DNA of 64,000 nt from Bacillota bacterium. Its GTDB lineage: Bacteria > Bacillota > Bacilli > Paenibacillales > UBA4045. The DNA is taken from the NCBI GenBank assembly GCA_023441055.1, contig JAEZQY010000041.1:124001-188000 (forward strand), in the 5' to 3' direction. Below the pieces are notes generated by a model that did not search any database, had not been told where the DNA came from, and saw nothing but the letters and a program-made list of their open reading frames with translations. The first letter of the stretch is position 1. Each line of letters begins with the position of its first letter. Shown here one piece after another: positions 17,649-26,577 of this stretch. The translations under genes and the position numbers were made by a program.

Positions 17649-17723
17649 CACATAGGTAATAGAACGCTTGACGAGCAGATTTTACTATTCACGATTACGA
17701 AAATGATGAGGGGTAATAACGAC

Positions 17724-18617
17724 ATGAGATTATTAACTTATAAGGATAACGAGCAGTACCGGCTGGGCATCTCGACCAATCATGGCGTACTAGATGTGGC
17801 ATCAACCGCCCGGCAGTTAGATGTAAAGGAAGTACCGTTCACGATTCACGATGTCATTGATCAGGGCAATACCGCCATCGCAGCATTGCAAGCGCTGGTC
17901 GATCAAGCGTCGAACACTACCGCAACCAACTGGCTGAAGGAAGATGATCTGCAGCTGGCGCCATGTGTGACGCATCCGGGCAAGATCATCTGCGTCGGTC
18001 TGAACTATCGCAAGCATGCGGAAGAGACGAACTCGCCGATACCGCAGTATCCGATCCTGTTCAATAAATTCAATAACACGCTGAGTGCGCACGGTGACGT
18101 CATCACGCTCCCACGCGTGACAGAGAAGGTAGATTACGAGGCTGAGCTTGTCATCGTGATCGGCAAGACAGCCAAGTACGTCAACAAGGAAGACGCACTG
18201 GACTACGTGTTCGGATATTGCAATGTCAACGACTTGTCTGCACGAGACCTGCAGATGCGAACTCCGCAATGGCTGCTCGGCAAGACGTGCGATGGCTTCT
18301 CGCCACTCGGCCCGTACCTCGTCACCGCCGACGAAGTTGGCAATCCGAATAATCTGCAGATCCAGGCAATTGTGAACGGCGAAGTGCGCCAAAATTCCAA
18401 CACGGGCGATATGATCTTCCATTGCGATGAGATCGTCAGCTACATCTCGCAGCACTTCACCCTATCCCCCGGCGATATCATCCTGACCGGAACACCCGAA
18501 GGCGTCGTGATGGGTTATCCGCCGGAGCGTCAAGTGTTTCTTCAGGACGGCGACACGGTTACGATCCAGATCGAGAAGCTTGGCTCGCTGACGAACCGGT
18601 TCTCCGCAGAGCATTAG
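17724..18617 (+). CDS. Fumarylacetoacetate hydrolase (FAH)-family protein
   Basis: A cytoplasmic enzyme of 297 residues, of the family that cleaves or isomerises acylpyruvate-type compounds with a divalent metal. Core signatures: GKIICVGLNYRKHAEE, the metal-binding VDYEAELVIVIGK and YCNVNDLSARDLQ, then SPGDIILTGTPEGVVMG near the C-terminus. Known members act on homoprotocatechuate intermediates or on 2,4-diketo-3-deoxy sugar acids. The neighbouring rhamnosidase makes a sugar-acid role attractive, but no other pathway gene is present. The start at 17724 follows GAGGGG. Confidence 0.88.
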   Translation: MRLLTYKDNEQYRLGISTNHGVLDVASTARQLDVKEVPFTIHDVIDQGNTAIAALQALVDQASNTTATNWLKEDDLQLAPCVTHPGKIICVGLNYRKHAEETNSPIPQYPILFNKFNNTLSAHGDVITLPRVTEKVDYEAELVIVIGKTAKYVNKEDALDYVFGYCNVNDLSARDLQMRTPQWLLGKTCDGFSPLGPYLVTADEVGNPNNLQIQAIVNGEVRQNSNTGDMIFHCDEIVSYISQHFTLSPGDIILTGTPEGVVMGYPPERQVFLQDGDTVTIQIEKLGSLTNRFSAEH

Positions 18618-18644
18618 GCATCTCGCTGCTTCATCCATGAACGA

Positions 18645-18667
18645 AGGGTCATCCTATGGATGGCCCT
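18645..18667. terminator. Hairpin between the convergent FAH and GH2 genes
   Basis: AGGGTCATCC pairs with GGATGGCCCT (9 of 10) around a 3-base loop. There is no strong T-run; it probably ends transcription from both sides. Confidence 0.55.
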
Positions 18668-18676
18668 GTCCTATTC

Positions 18677-20362
18677 CTACCCTCCATCGAATAAAGCCTT
18701 AACCATTCGATAAGCTTGTTTCGGCTTCCGATATTCGTTCACAATCCCTTTATTGTTGAATCCTCTTGCCCGATCTCTAAATCTCCATACATCACTTCTG
18801 ATATCTGCGAATTGCCATACGAACATACCCGCCACAGATGCGTCCTCCAGGAATATTCGAATGGCGCTATCCAGAATTAGCGATTGATAGTCCTCGCTGA
18901 ATAGACGAGATTCCTCCCACGATGTATCGCCGAATATGCCAGCTCCTCCGAATTCAGCCATAATAATCGGTTTGTCGGCGAGACCCTTGTCCAACATATG
19001 CGCTTTAAGCTCCTCGAGGAAGGTTTTAAAACCGTTCACATCCTTCTGGTACCATCCATAATATTGATTAACACCAATCACATCGAACAAGCCCATTGTG
19101 ATATCGTCGAAGGGCTTATGCGTCGCATAGGTGATCAATCGCTGGTTATCCAACTCCCTCATTCGGTTCACCAGGAGCTCCGTGAATGCATACCCTTCTT
19201 GACTGCTAGTTTCGCATTCATTGTGCGCCGACCAGAAAATAATGCTTGGATGATGCTTGTCTCGTCGGATCATCTCTTCCATCATGCCGAGTGCTCTTGT
19301 TTGCACGACAGGATCAGCCATATGCGCGCTTCCAAACTGCCAGAGCGGAATTTCCTCCCAGAAGACAATTCCCCGCTCATCCAGCAGATCAAGCCAGTAC
19401 TTGCTGTTCGGATAATGCGATCCCCGGACTGCGTTGCTGCCCAGGTTCTGAATAATGTCTAGATCCTTACTCATTAATGGCTGTGGAAAAGCAAACCCCC
19501 AATCCGGATGCTCCTCGTGACGGTTTACTCCCTTCAGGATAACCGGCTTACCGTTCATACAAATTTGCCCATCTCTAACTTCAACTGTTCGGAAGCCGAT
19601 CCTATCCGTGTAATCATCCTCATCCGTACAGACATATATCAGATATAAGTGAGGCGACCCAATATCCCATAACTGGATGTTGGTCCACCGTTCTTGCCAT
19701 TCATAGCTGACCTCATGCCCAGCAGGCACATGAATGCTGCCTCCGTAACGCTCACCTGCGCCTTCCATAAGCAAATCAATGTCATGATTATGGGGAGAGA
19801 GGGATTGCAGTGTTACCTTTACCGTGACATCCACTGCTAAATCGATTAATTGATAGTCAATTTCCATGCGATCAATATATACATCCGGCAGCTGCTGCAG
19901 CTCCACTGATCGGAAGATTCCGCCGTAATGGAACCAATCGACCCGCTCCAATGGAATGGTCTGGTTATCATGCGTATTGTCCACCCGGACCACTAGCTCA
20001 TGCCTGCCACTGTCCAATTGTGTGCCTATCACCTCATAGGGGGAGAAGCTGCCATAGTGCTCGCCCACATGCTTACCATTCAAGTAAATATCAGCTTGAC
20101 CCGCGATGGAATGAAACACCAGACGAGTATGACAAGCCTTCGGCAAATAAAACCAAGTACGATACCAGGCTACGCCTTCGTAATCGTACAAGCCGATATC
20201 ATTGTTCCAGCAGCCCGGCACATTGGACTTCCTGCAATTCGAAGGGAATTGCGAATACCATTGTTGTTCGATACCGATATCATCAGGGTCTGTTACAAAG
20301 TCCCACAGGCCGTCTAACATGTGAGAATACCTTATGCGATGCTCCGGAAACGTGCGAATCAT
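18677..20362 (-). CDS. Glycoside hydrolase family 2, beta-glucuronidase-like
   Basis: A 561-residue GH2 enzyme with the sugar-binding jelly roll, immunoglobulin-like and TIM-barrel domains in order. Acid/base Glu382 lies in FWSAHNECET and nucleophile Glu470 in PIIMAEFGG. Near the C-terminus, RGFNNKGIVNEYRKPK carries the NxK motif that contacts the glucuronate carboxylate in beta-glucuronidases, so that activity is favoured over beta-galactosidase. No signal peptide; intracellular. Last gene of the operon with the sugar importer, so imported oligosaccharides are the likely substrate. GGAGAG ribosome site. Confidence 0.87.
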   Translation of the reverse strand: MIRTFPEHRIRYSHMLDGLWDFVTDPDDIGIEQQWYSQFPSNCRKSNVPGCWNNDIGLYDYEGVAWYRTWFYLPKACHTRLVFHSIAGQADIYLNGKHVGEHYGSFSPYEVIGTQLDSGRHELVVRVDNTHDNQTIPLERVDWFHYGGIFRSVELQQLPDVYIDRMEIDYQLIDLAVDVTVKVTLQSLSPHNHDIDLLMEGAGERYGGSIHVPAGHEVSYEWQERWTNIQLWDIGSPHLYLIYVCTDEDDYTDRIGFRTVEVRDGQICMNGKPVILKGVNRHEEHPDWGFAFPQPLMSKDLDIIQNLGSNAVRGSHYPNSKYWLDLLDERGIVFWEEIPLWQFGSAHMADPVVQTRALGMMEEMIRRDKHHPSIIFWSAHNECETSSQEGYAFTELLVNRMRELDNQRLITYATHKPFDDITMGLFDVIGVNQYYGWYQKDVNGFKTFLEELKAHMLDKGLADKPIIMAEFGGAGIFGDTSWEESRLFSEDYQSLILDSAIRIFLEDASVAGMFVWQFADIRSDVWRFRDRARGFNNKGIVNEYRKPKQAYRMVKALFDGG

Positions 20363-20389
20363 AAGCAGCTCTCCAATCGTATTTTAGAT

Positions 20390-22678
20390 TCACCTTTTAG
20401 TTAGGATGATTTCTCTATATTTACCCGGCGTTATTCCTTCATGCTTCTTAAATAATCGAATAAACGCATTGCTGTTATAATAACCAACCTGTTCACTAAT
20501 TTGCTTTATACTTAATTCCTTATCTGCTAATAATACTTTTGCTCGCTCTAATCGGAAATGAGTAATGACATCTAATATCCCCTCGCCTGTCTTCTCCTTA
20601 TAAGTTCTGGAAATATAAATCGGATTCATCTCGAAATGATCTGCAATACGTGAGATATTCAAGTTTTCATCTGAATAATTATGCTTAATGAACGCATGGA
20701 TGTTCTCTTGCAATTTACTATTATTACTCTTCTTGTTTTTCTCTATATACTCAGCGATATACTGTAATGTTTTATGCATTTCTACTTGCAAGTCCATAAT
20801 CGTTTCACAGTTCGTCAAATTTACCATGGGGTTGATTTGCTCGAACATCCCGCTATTCTCTACACCAAGAACGCTCATAGCTTTCAAGAAGGTTCCCGTC
20901 ATATCAAACATGAAGCACTTGGCCATTTCAATCGGCATCGCTGTGAGGGACTGTTCGAACATCTGATCCATCATAGACTTGGCATAATCATAATCGCCCG
21001 TTTTGATGCATTGAATAATTTTCTGCTCCTTCTCCAGCGTATAGAAGTAGTCTTGATTATCCACCTTCAAATCATCATAGCTAATAATGGTCCCGCTCCC
21101 CAGCAGCAGCTTGTATTCCATAGCTTCAATGGCATCCCTGTAGGCAAAGCTCACGTTATTAATTCCGCTATGTATTCTACTGATAGATGCCGTAAACACA
21201 ATTCGAAATCGCTTCCGAATAAATGTCTGGGCTCGCTCTATCGCCCCTCGCAGTTCCTTTTCATCTGAGCCTTTTCTTACATTGACTATACAGGCGAGCA
21301 TATCATCGATTTCTAGGACTGTTGCGTATGACTGCTCATTCATGACCTCTTCTACCACATTTTTTATGATTAAATGCACCAAGTCGAGTTGCTTCGCATC
21401 ATCCCTCTCGCGGTCATAGAACAACTCGTTAAAGTCATCTATATATAAGATCAATACAGCAAACAGATCGGTTTTCAGTCGAATGTCAAATGTAGCAAGC
21501 ATTTCTTCGCGATATGCGTCATTTCCAACACGACCTTTAAGCAAGCGAACCAGAAAATTGGATAGCAATGCTTTTTGCTGCTGTTCTAATTTATGATTCA
21601 TTCGATTGTACTCATCTATGGTTTGATCATACATACGCTCCAGAAATGCATATTCATTTCTTGTGTTTCCCATCAATTCCTTTCTCGGAATGGACAGTTT
21701 TTCAATTAAGCGGTGAATCGGGTAATATTGTCGCTTCGACATCATATACGTTGCAATTGAACCGATGATAAGCGTTACAAGCAAGCTCACAATCCCGGTT
21801 TGACGAATTCGCTTAAGCTCACTGGTAAAGGATCGATCAGATATAATCATCATATAGTTCCATTCTGTTACATCAGATTTAATAGAGGCCACAACATACC
21901 GTTCGCCGTTCCACTCCGCATATCCGGATTCTGGATGGTCCATCGTATTCAGCAGTTCAGGTATACCCTCACTCGTATAAATGATCGGTTCATTATCTTT
22001 ATTCAATATAACAACTTCACCATGATTAACCGCTTGTATGTTTTCGATCGCACTATTGAGAATATCATTAGCAATCACGACGAAGATATTGGCCAGCGGA
22101 TCCCCCGTGCCCTCCAGAGGCAGAGAATGTCCGTATATCAGAGAGTAGTTGAATGACTCGCTTTTATTGGGAATAGAGAATAAATGCTGTTTATGTTCCT
22201 GCCTAACATAGGCATTCCATTGATCGAGAGAGATATCAAAATCATTCATTCGAAAAAATGCATCAGCTTCAAAATTTGAATCTGGTGAGACAACTAACTC
22301 TAGACCGCGATAATAGATAAATATATCATCAATCCAAGGATTCACCGCTTTCATTGAGACCAATTCTCTAACGATTTGAAAAATCAGAATACGATCTGTA
22401 TGCTCCAACGTTTGTTTATACATTAGATTTTGAACTCTCGGATTCAGCAGTAGCTGCATATTGATTTGTCTTGCATCTACGAATTGCTTATCAATCGTAC
22501 TTTTCGTCTGCAATAATAAACCTTCATTGGCGGAGTGAATTTCATTTTCAATAATGCTGACCGATTCTGCATACACAAAGAAACCGACAAAAATCGGAAT
22601 GCTAAGAATGACGACATATGAAAGGATCCATGATAGGATAATGCTTCGCTTCTTATTTTGCCGATTGAACAATCTCAT
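20390..22678 (-). CDS. Membrane-bound AraC-family regulator
   Basis: A 762-residue regulator of the type found beside Lpl-like importers in Paenibacillus. Two membrane helices (about 13-33 and 293-313) enclose an extracytoplasmic sensor domain; a cytoplasmic linker follows, then a C-terminal double helix-turn-helix starting at LNISRIADHFEMNPIYISRTYK and ending at IKQISEQVGYYNSNAFIRLFKKHEGITPGKYREI. It probably senses an extracellular sugar or a loaded binding protein and activates this operon. Its ATG overlaps the permease stop by four bases. Confidence 0.9.
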   Translation of the reverse strand: MRLFNRQNKKRSIILSWILSYVVILSIPIFVGFFVYAESVSIIENEIHSANEGLLLQTKSTIDKQFVDARQINMQLLLNPRVQNLMYKQTLEHTDRILIFQIVRELVSMKAVNPWIDDIFIYYRGLELVVSPDSNFEADAFFRMNDFDISLDQWNAYVRQEHKQHLFSIPNKSESFNYSLIYGHSLPLEGTGDPLANIFVVIANDILNSAIENIQAVNHGEVVILNKDNEPIIYTSEGIPELLNTMDHPESGYAEWNGERYVVASIKSDVTEWNYMMIISDRSFTSELKRIRQTGIVSLLVTLIIGSIATYMMSKRQYYPIHRLIEKLSIPRKELMGNTRNEYAFLERMYDQTIDEYNRMNHKLEQQQKALLSNFLVRLLKGRVGNDAYREEMLATFDIRLKTDLFAVLILYIDDFNELFYDRERDDAKQLDLVHLIIKNVVEEVMNEQSYATVLEIDDMLACIVNVRKGSDEKELRGAIERAQTFIRKRFRIVFTASISRIHSGINNVSFAYRDAIEAMEYKLLLGSGTIISYDDLKVDNQDYFYTLEKEQKIIQCIKTGDYDYAKSMMDQMFEQSLTAMPIEMAKCFMFDMTGTFLKAMSVLGVENSGMFEQINPMVNLTNCETIMDLQVEMHKTLQYIAEYIEKNKKSNNSKLQENIHAFIKHNYSDENLNISRIADHFEMNPIYISRTYKEKTGEGILDVITHFRLERAKVLLADKELSIKQISEQVGYYNSNAFIRLFKKHEGITPGKYREIILTKR

Positions 22679-23550
22679 CCCTTGATCGCTCCGATCATTA
22701 CTCCTTTAACAAAATACTTTTGCAAAAGCGGATAGATAAGTAAAATGGGCAGTGTCGCGACCACTATAGCCGCATACTTAATGCTCTCGGCGATTGCGCC
22801 TACATCATCTACTCCCGCTGTGACATCGTCCAAGCTATTCTGTATGACGATCTCCCTGAGAATCAACTGCAACGGAAATAAGTCTCGATCCCTTAGGAAA
22901 ATCATCGCATTAAACCATGAATTCCAATGCTGCACCCCGTAGAATAGGATCATAACTGAGATGACAGGAAGCGATACCGGCACTACAATTTTAATCAGAA
23001 TGACAAATTCATTCGCACCATCGATACGCGCTGATTCAATCAACCCCTCAGGCACTTGCTCGAATGAAGTCCGCATGATGATCAGATTCCATGTGGAGAT
23101 CGCTACCGGCAGCATTAAGGCGAGCAGGCTGTTCCCCAGATGCATAATGTTGTTCACTACCAGGTACATCGGAATAATTCCACCATGGAAGAACATCGTG
23201 AATACAATAGCCAACATGATGGGTCTGCCCAGCATCACATTTTTCCTAGATAAGGCATATGCCCCGAGGCTCGTTAAAACTAAATTGATAGCCGTTCCGA
23301 AGAGTACGACCGTAAGCGTATTCATATACCCGGATAGGATATTCGGATTTTTGGCAACAGCCTCGTAAGCCTTCACATTAAACTCCAACGGTCCATATAA
23401 TAAGCCCGAATGTGCCATCAATAAATTAGAGTTACTGAAAGACGCGAACACAACATGAAGAAACGGGTATACAGTAGCCAGCATCAGTATCATCATTATG
23501 ATCATGTTGGAACAATCAAATAGCTTTTCACCTAATGTCCTCTTATGCAT
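22675..23550 (-). CDS. Carbohydrate ABC transporter permease (LplC/YtcP-like)
   Basis: A 291-residue inner-membrane permease with six hydrophobic segments. The EAA loop is visible as EQVPEGLIESARIDGANEFVILIKIVVPVSLP (about 180-211). The C-terminal FVKGVMIGAIKG is typical of the LplC/YtcP subgroup. Translationally coupled to the following regulator. It starts 12 bases after the partner permease, with AAGGAGAG as ribosome site. The ATPase must be supplied by a multi-use MsmX-like protein elsewhere. Confidence 0.93.
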   Translation of the reverse strand: MHKRTLGEKLFDCSNMIIMMILMLATVYPFLHVVFASFSNSNLLMAHSGLLYGPLEFNVKAYEAVAKNPNILSGYMNTLTVVLFGTAINLVLTSLGAYALSRKNVMLGRPIMLAIVFTMFFHGGIIPMYLVVNNIMHLGNSLLALMLPVAISTWNLIIMRTSFEQVPEGLIESARIDGANEFVILIKIVVPVSLPVISVMILFYGVQHWNSWFNAMIFLRDRDLFPLQLILREIVIQNSLDDVTAGVDDVGAIAESIKYAAIVVATLPILLIYPLLQKYFVKGVMIGAIKG

Positions 23551-23562
23551 ACCACGCTCTCC

Positions 23563-24498
23563 TTACCATAGACTCGTATCGTTAATTTTGCGACTAAACC
23601 AATTGGCAAAGATAAGAAGGGATAAATTTAGCGCAGATTGAAACAATCCTACTGCTGCAGCATAACTGAATTGAAAGCTTCCACCCAAGCCTACCCGATA
23701 TACATAGGAATTGATTACATCCGCTGTTTCGTACGTTAATGGATTATATAGCAGTATGATTTTTTCATACCCTACATCCATCATCTTACCAATGTTTAAG
23801 ATTAATAAGATAACAATGATCGGGAGCAAGCCCGGAATTGTAATATGCAGCATTTTCTTAAATCTTCCTGCACCATCGACCGTTGCCGCTTCATACAGCT
23901 CCAAATTTATACTGCTTAAGGCAGCCAAATAAATAATCGTACCCCACCCGATATTTTGCCAAATATCTGACGCTACAAATATGGTTCTGAAGTACTCAGG
24001 AGCGCCTAACAATGCCGTTCGTTCTCCTCCAAACCAAACGAATATATCCGTAACCACGCCATCACGGGCTAGAAACTGTGTTAACATGCCACATACGACA
24101 ACGATGGAAATGAAATGCGGAATATACGTAATCGTCTGTACCAGGCGCTTGAACCAGCTCCTGGTGATTTCGTTAAGGAGCAAGGCTAGCAGAATAGGTG
24201 CAGTAAAGGCGAAGATCAACTGATATACATTAATGAGTAGCGTGTTTTTTACCACCCGCCAGAAATGAATACTATTAAAAAAATACACGAAGTTCTCAAA
24301 TCCTACCCAAGGGCTATCCCTAACCCCTTTCACAATATCATAGTTTTTGAAGGCGATAATAGAACCATACATAGGACCGTATTGAAAGATAGCATAATAT
24401 AACACTACAGGTATTAACATAAAATAAATAAGCTTGTTGCGAATGAAATCCTTCTTCAATCGACTTAAATAGGTTCTACTCATAATTGTGTTTAGCAT
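23563..24498 (-). CDS. Carbohydrate ABC transporter permease (LplB-like)
   Basis: A 311-residue permease with an N-terminal helix (LIYFMLIPVVLYYAIFQYGP) and five more segments. The EAA loop includes LSSINLELYEAATVDGAGRFKKMLHITIPGLLP. YGPMYGSIIAFKNYD is a hallmark of LplB-type proteins. The ATG at 24498 has a GGGTGA box eight bases upstream; a GTG nine bases further up is possible. It forms the importer with the binding protein upstream and LplC-like permease downstream. Confidence 0.92.
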   Translation of the reverse strand: MLNTIMSRTYLSRLKKDFIRNKLIYFMLIPVVLYYAIFQYGPMYGSIIAFKNYDIVKGVRDSPWVGFENFVYFFNSIHFWRVVKNTLLINVYQLIFAFTAPILLALLLNEITRSWFKRLVQTITYIPHFISIVVVCGMLTQFLARDGVVTDIFVWFGGERTALLGAPEYFRTIFVASDIWQNIGWGTIIYLAALSSINLELYEAATVDGAGRFKKMLHITIPGLLPIIVILLILNIGKMMDVGYEKIILLYNPLTYETADVINSYVYRVGLGGSFQFSYAAAVGLFQSALNLSLLIFANWFSRKINDTSLW

Positions 24499-24522
24499 GT
24501 CATTCACCCGTCTTTATGAATT

Positions 24523-24552
24523 GAGAAGGGGGGAGTTGCCTCCCCCTTTCTC
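24523..24552 (-). promoter_or_regulatory. Intercistronic hairpin between binding-protein and permease genes
   Basis: GAGAAGGGGGGAG and CTCCCCCTTTCTC form a 13-bp stem (one wobble) around TTGC. No T-run follows on the minus strand. Hairpins at this place usually protect the binding-protein mRNA or partly terminate, giving more binding protein than permease. Confidence 0.7.
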
Positions 24553-24554
24553 AT

Positions 24555-26219
24555 TTATCTGTTCGTATAGCGATCAACTTGTGCCTGACGTAATTCCACT
24601 AATCTTCCGACACCTAAGCTTTCCAGCCGCTCCACATACCGATCGAAATTCGCAATAGGGTCATTGCCCATAATAAACCGGAGCGTCATCTCCTCTTGAT
24701 ACGTATTGATCTCAGATGTTAATCTTGCAATTTCTTGAGCCTCTTCAGGTGTCGCACTCGCATTAGGCATCTTCCGTTTATACGCTTCCTCCGGATTTTG
24801 ACTCCAAATCGTTAACGCATCGATTTGCTCAGGAAGCTCGTATTGTTGCTGTGCGACACGGATGTCATTATTGATGCCGGGGCCCGAATAGTTGGCTCTG
24901 GCATACTTGCCTAATGCATGATTGAAATTCAGTCCCTCAGGATTCTTCATGATCAGATCCGTAAATTTCGGATACCCGTCCACCAGATTATAGGTGAGTC
25001 CTTCAACACCGAAGTTTTTCAACATATGTCCTTCTTCACTGAATACATAATCGAACCATTTAATCGTCTCTACAGGGTAATCGTTCGCGGTCGTAATGGC
25101 TCCGCCTGATTGCGGATGATGTAAGGGAACTAACTCGATTAATTTAGGTTTTTCGCCTTTATTAAGAACAGGGTACGGAGCAGCGATCAGCTCATAATTG
25201 TCATTCAATTCAATGCCCGCTGCGGTGAAGTTCCCCATTGCGCTGCCCGCATATCCGAAGAACGCGCCTGCATCCCCATTAATCGCCTTTCCTTGCCATG
25301 TGCTCCGATCATGGATCATGAAATCCGGATCTAGCAGCCCCTTCTCAATCCAAGCATGCATCAATTCCAAGTATGCCTTGAACTCAGGCTGCATCGGTCC
25401 ATACTTCACCTTTCCGTTATCCAGGTAGAACTTTTCTCCGCCATTATTCCTCGCCTCAATACCGAATGCATAGAGTATCGGATTTACAAAGCCTACATCG
25501 AGTGACAACGGCGCTTTCGCACCTTTCTTATCCTTGAATGCTTGTAGTACAATCTCCCACTCGTCTAAGGTTTCAGGCACTTCCAATTGTAATTCATCTA
25601 ACCAGTCCTTGCGCAGCATCAGACCTGAATTGGCTACGATTTGCGACTTAGCAACCGATGGCACCGTATAGATGACACCTGAATCTGTAGATATATCCTT
25701 CAATACATCCTGATTCTCATCGAAGTATTTCTTAATATTCGGAGCATGTTCATTGATTAAATCATTCAGCGGAATGATGATACTATCGGAAATCGCTTTG
25801 GCTGGTCCGCCATTATATTTGCTTAACCAGTCGTATTCAATGATATCCGGTAAATCCCGAGAAACGATCAGCAGATTAAACTGCTCATCAACACCGCTGG
25901 AGGAAGGATGGGTGAAGTTGATCTTTATATTCGAGCGCTTCTCTAATTCCTGATACAGCAGCACTTCTCCTAAATGACTCACTGAAGCAGAGGCTGTGTT
26001 GTTTAGTACCGACCAGTAAGATAATTCAATTGGACTTTGGGGTTGTTCTGCCCCCTCTTGATTTGTTGTCTGCGAGCTGTCTCCGCTGTTACCTTGAACA
26101 CTGTTAGTATTGTTCGTGCTGGTTGTGTTCGTTGTCTGGCTTGTGTTATTTGAGTTGCACCCCGCGATGATGAACACCATTACCAGAAGTATGACCGTGA
26201 TGTGTTTTACTACTTTCAT
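24555..26219 (-). CDS. Sugar-binding lipoprotein (LplA-like)
   Basis: Solute-binding lipoprotein of an oligosaccharide ABC importer, about 554 residues, the long form typical of LplA/YtcQ. The signal helix (VVKHITVILLVMVFIIAGCN) ends in a lipobox with Cys near residue 19, followed by an Asn/Thr/Ser-rich linker. The C-terminal part contains YQEEMTLRFIMGNDPIANFD, a signature of the group. I chose ATG at 26219, eight bases after AGGGGAGG; a longer frame to 26279 exists. First gene of the importer/regulator/GH2 operon. Confidence 0.93.
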   Translation of the reverse strand: MKVVKHITVILLVMVFIIAGCNSNNTSQTTNTTSTNNTNSVQGNSGDSSQTTNQEGAEQPQSPIELSYWSVLNNTASASVSHLGEVLLYQELEKRSNIKINFTHPSSSGVDEQFNLLIVSRDLPDIIEYDWLSKYNGGPAKAISDSIIIPLNDLINEHAPNIKKYFDENQDVLKDISTDSGVIYTVPSVAKSQIVANSGLMLRKDWLDELQLEVPETLDEWEIVLQAFKDKKGAKAPLSLDVGFVNPILYAFGIEARNNGGEKFYLDNGKVKYGPMQPEFKAYLELMHAWIEKGLLDPDFMIHDRSTWQGKAINGDAGAFFGYAGSAMGNFTAAGIELNDNYELIAAPYPVLNKGEKPKLIELVPLHHPQSGGAITTANDYPVETIKWFDYVFSEEGHMLKNFGVEGLTYNLVDGYPKFTDLIMKNPEGLNFNHALGKYARANYSGPGINNDIRVAQQQYELPEQIDALTIWSQNPEEAYKRKMPNASATPEEAQEIARLTSEINTYQEEMTLRFIMGNDPIANFDRYVERLESLGVGRLVELRQAQVDRYTNR

Positions 26220-26406
26220 GTCCATTACCTCCCCTTCGTTATTCATTTTGTAAGCCCTTTCCTTTACACTTAAAATCATAGATCAAATACAATCAGGGGG
26301 TAAATCATCAATTTATTCGGTATCATTAAAACCACACTTCCAGCATCTTTATTTTCATATTCATCACTAAAAGCTGATAAATACTTGCCCCAGATAAACG
26401 GCTCTG

Positions 26407-26488
26407 CCGTTCTGCTTCGCAGAGCGTTTCCGTTTAGCGTCGATATATAAGCACCATTAAGTAGAAAACTTATAAAGTCTTATATATT
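26407..26488. repeat. Dispersed element, copy 2
   Basis: Matches the element at 10032-10111: CGTTTAGCGTCGATAT, then AAGCACCATTAAGT and the same A/T-rich tail. It is preceded by a small GCTCTGCC.../GCAGAGC hairpin. Between the lplA-like gene and mutY. Confidence 0.7.
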
Positions 26489-26504
26489 CAAAATGTCACA
26501 GCAA

Positions 26505-26563
26505 CAAAAAAGAGATCTACAACTATCATACTGTACAAGCAGTTATGATTGTTGTAGATCTCT
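26505..26563 (-). terminator. Terminator of mutY
   Basis: AGAGATCTACAACTATCATA (26511-26530) pairs with TATGATTGTTGTAGATCTCT with one mismatch; on the minus strand it is followed by TTTTTT. It lies 15 bases past the mutY stop. Confidence 0.9.
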
Positions 26564-26577
26564 TCCCTATGATTAAT

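Noticed and set aside
24523..24552. Full terminator after the LplA-like gene
   Set aside because: The stem is strong but no T-run follows on the minus strand, and the permease genes continue after it; called an intercistronic hairpin instead.
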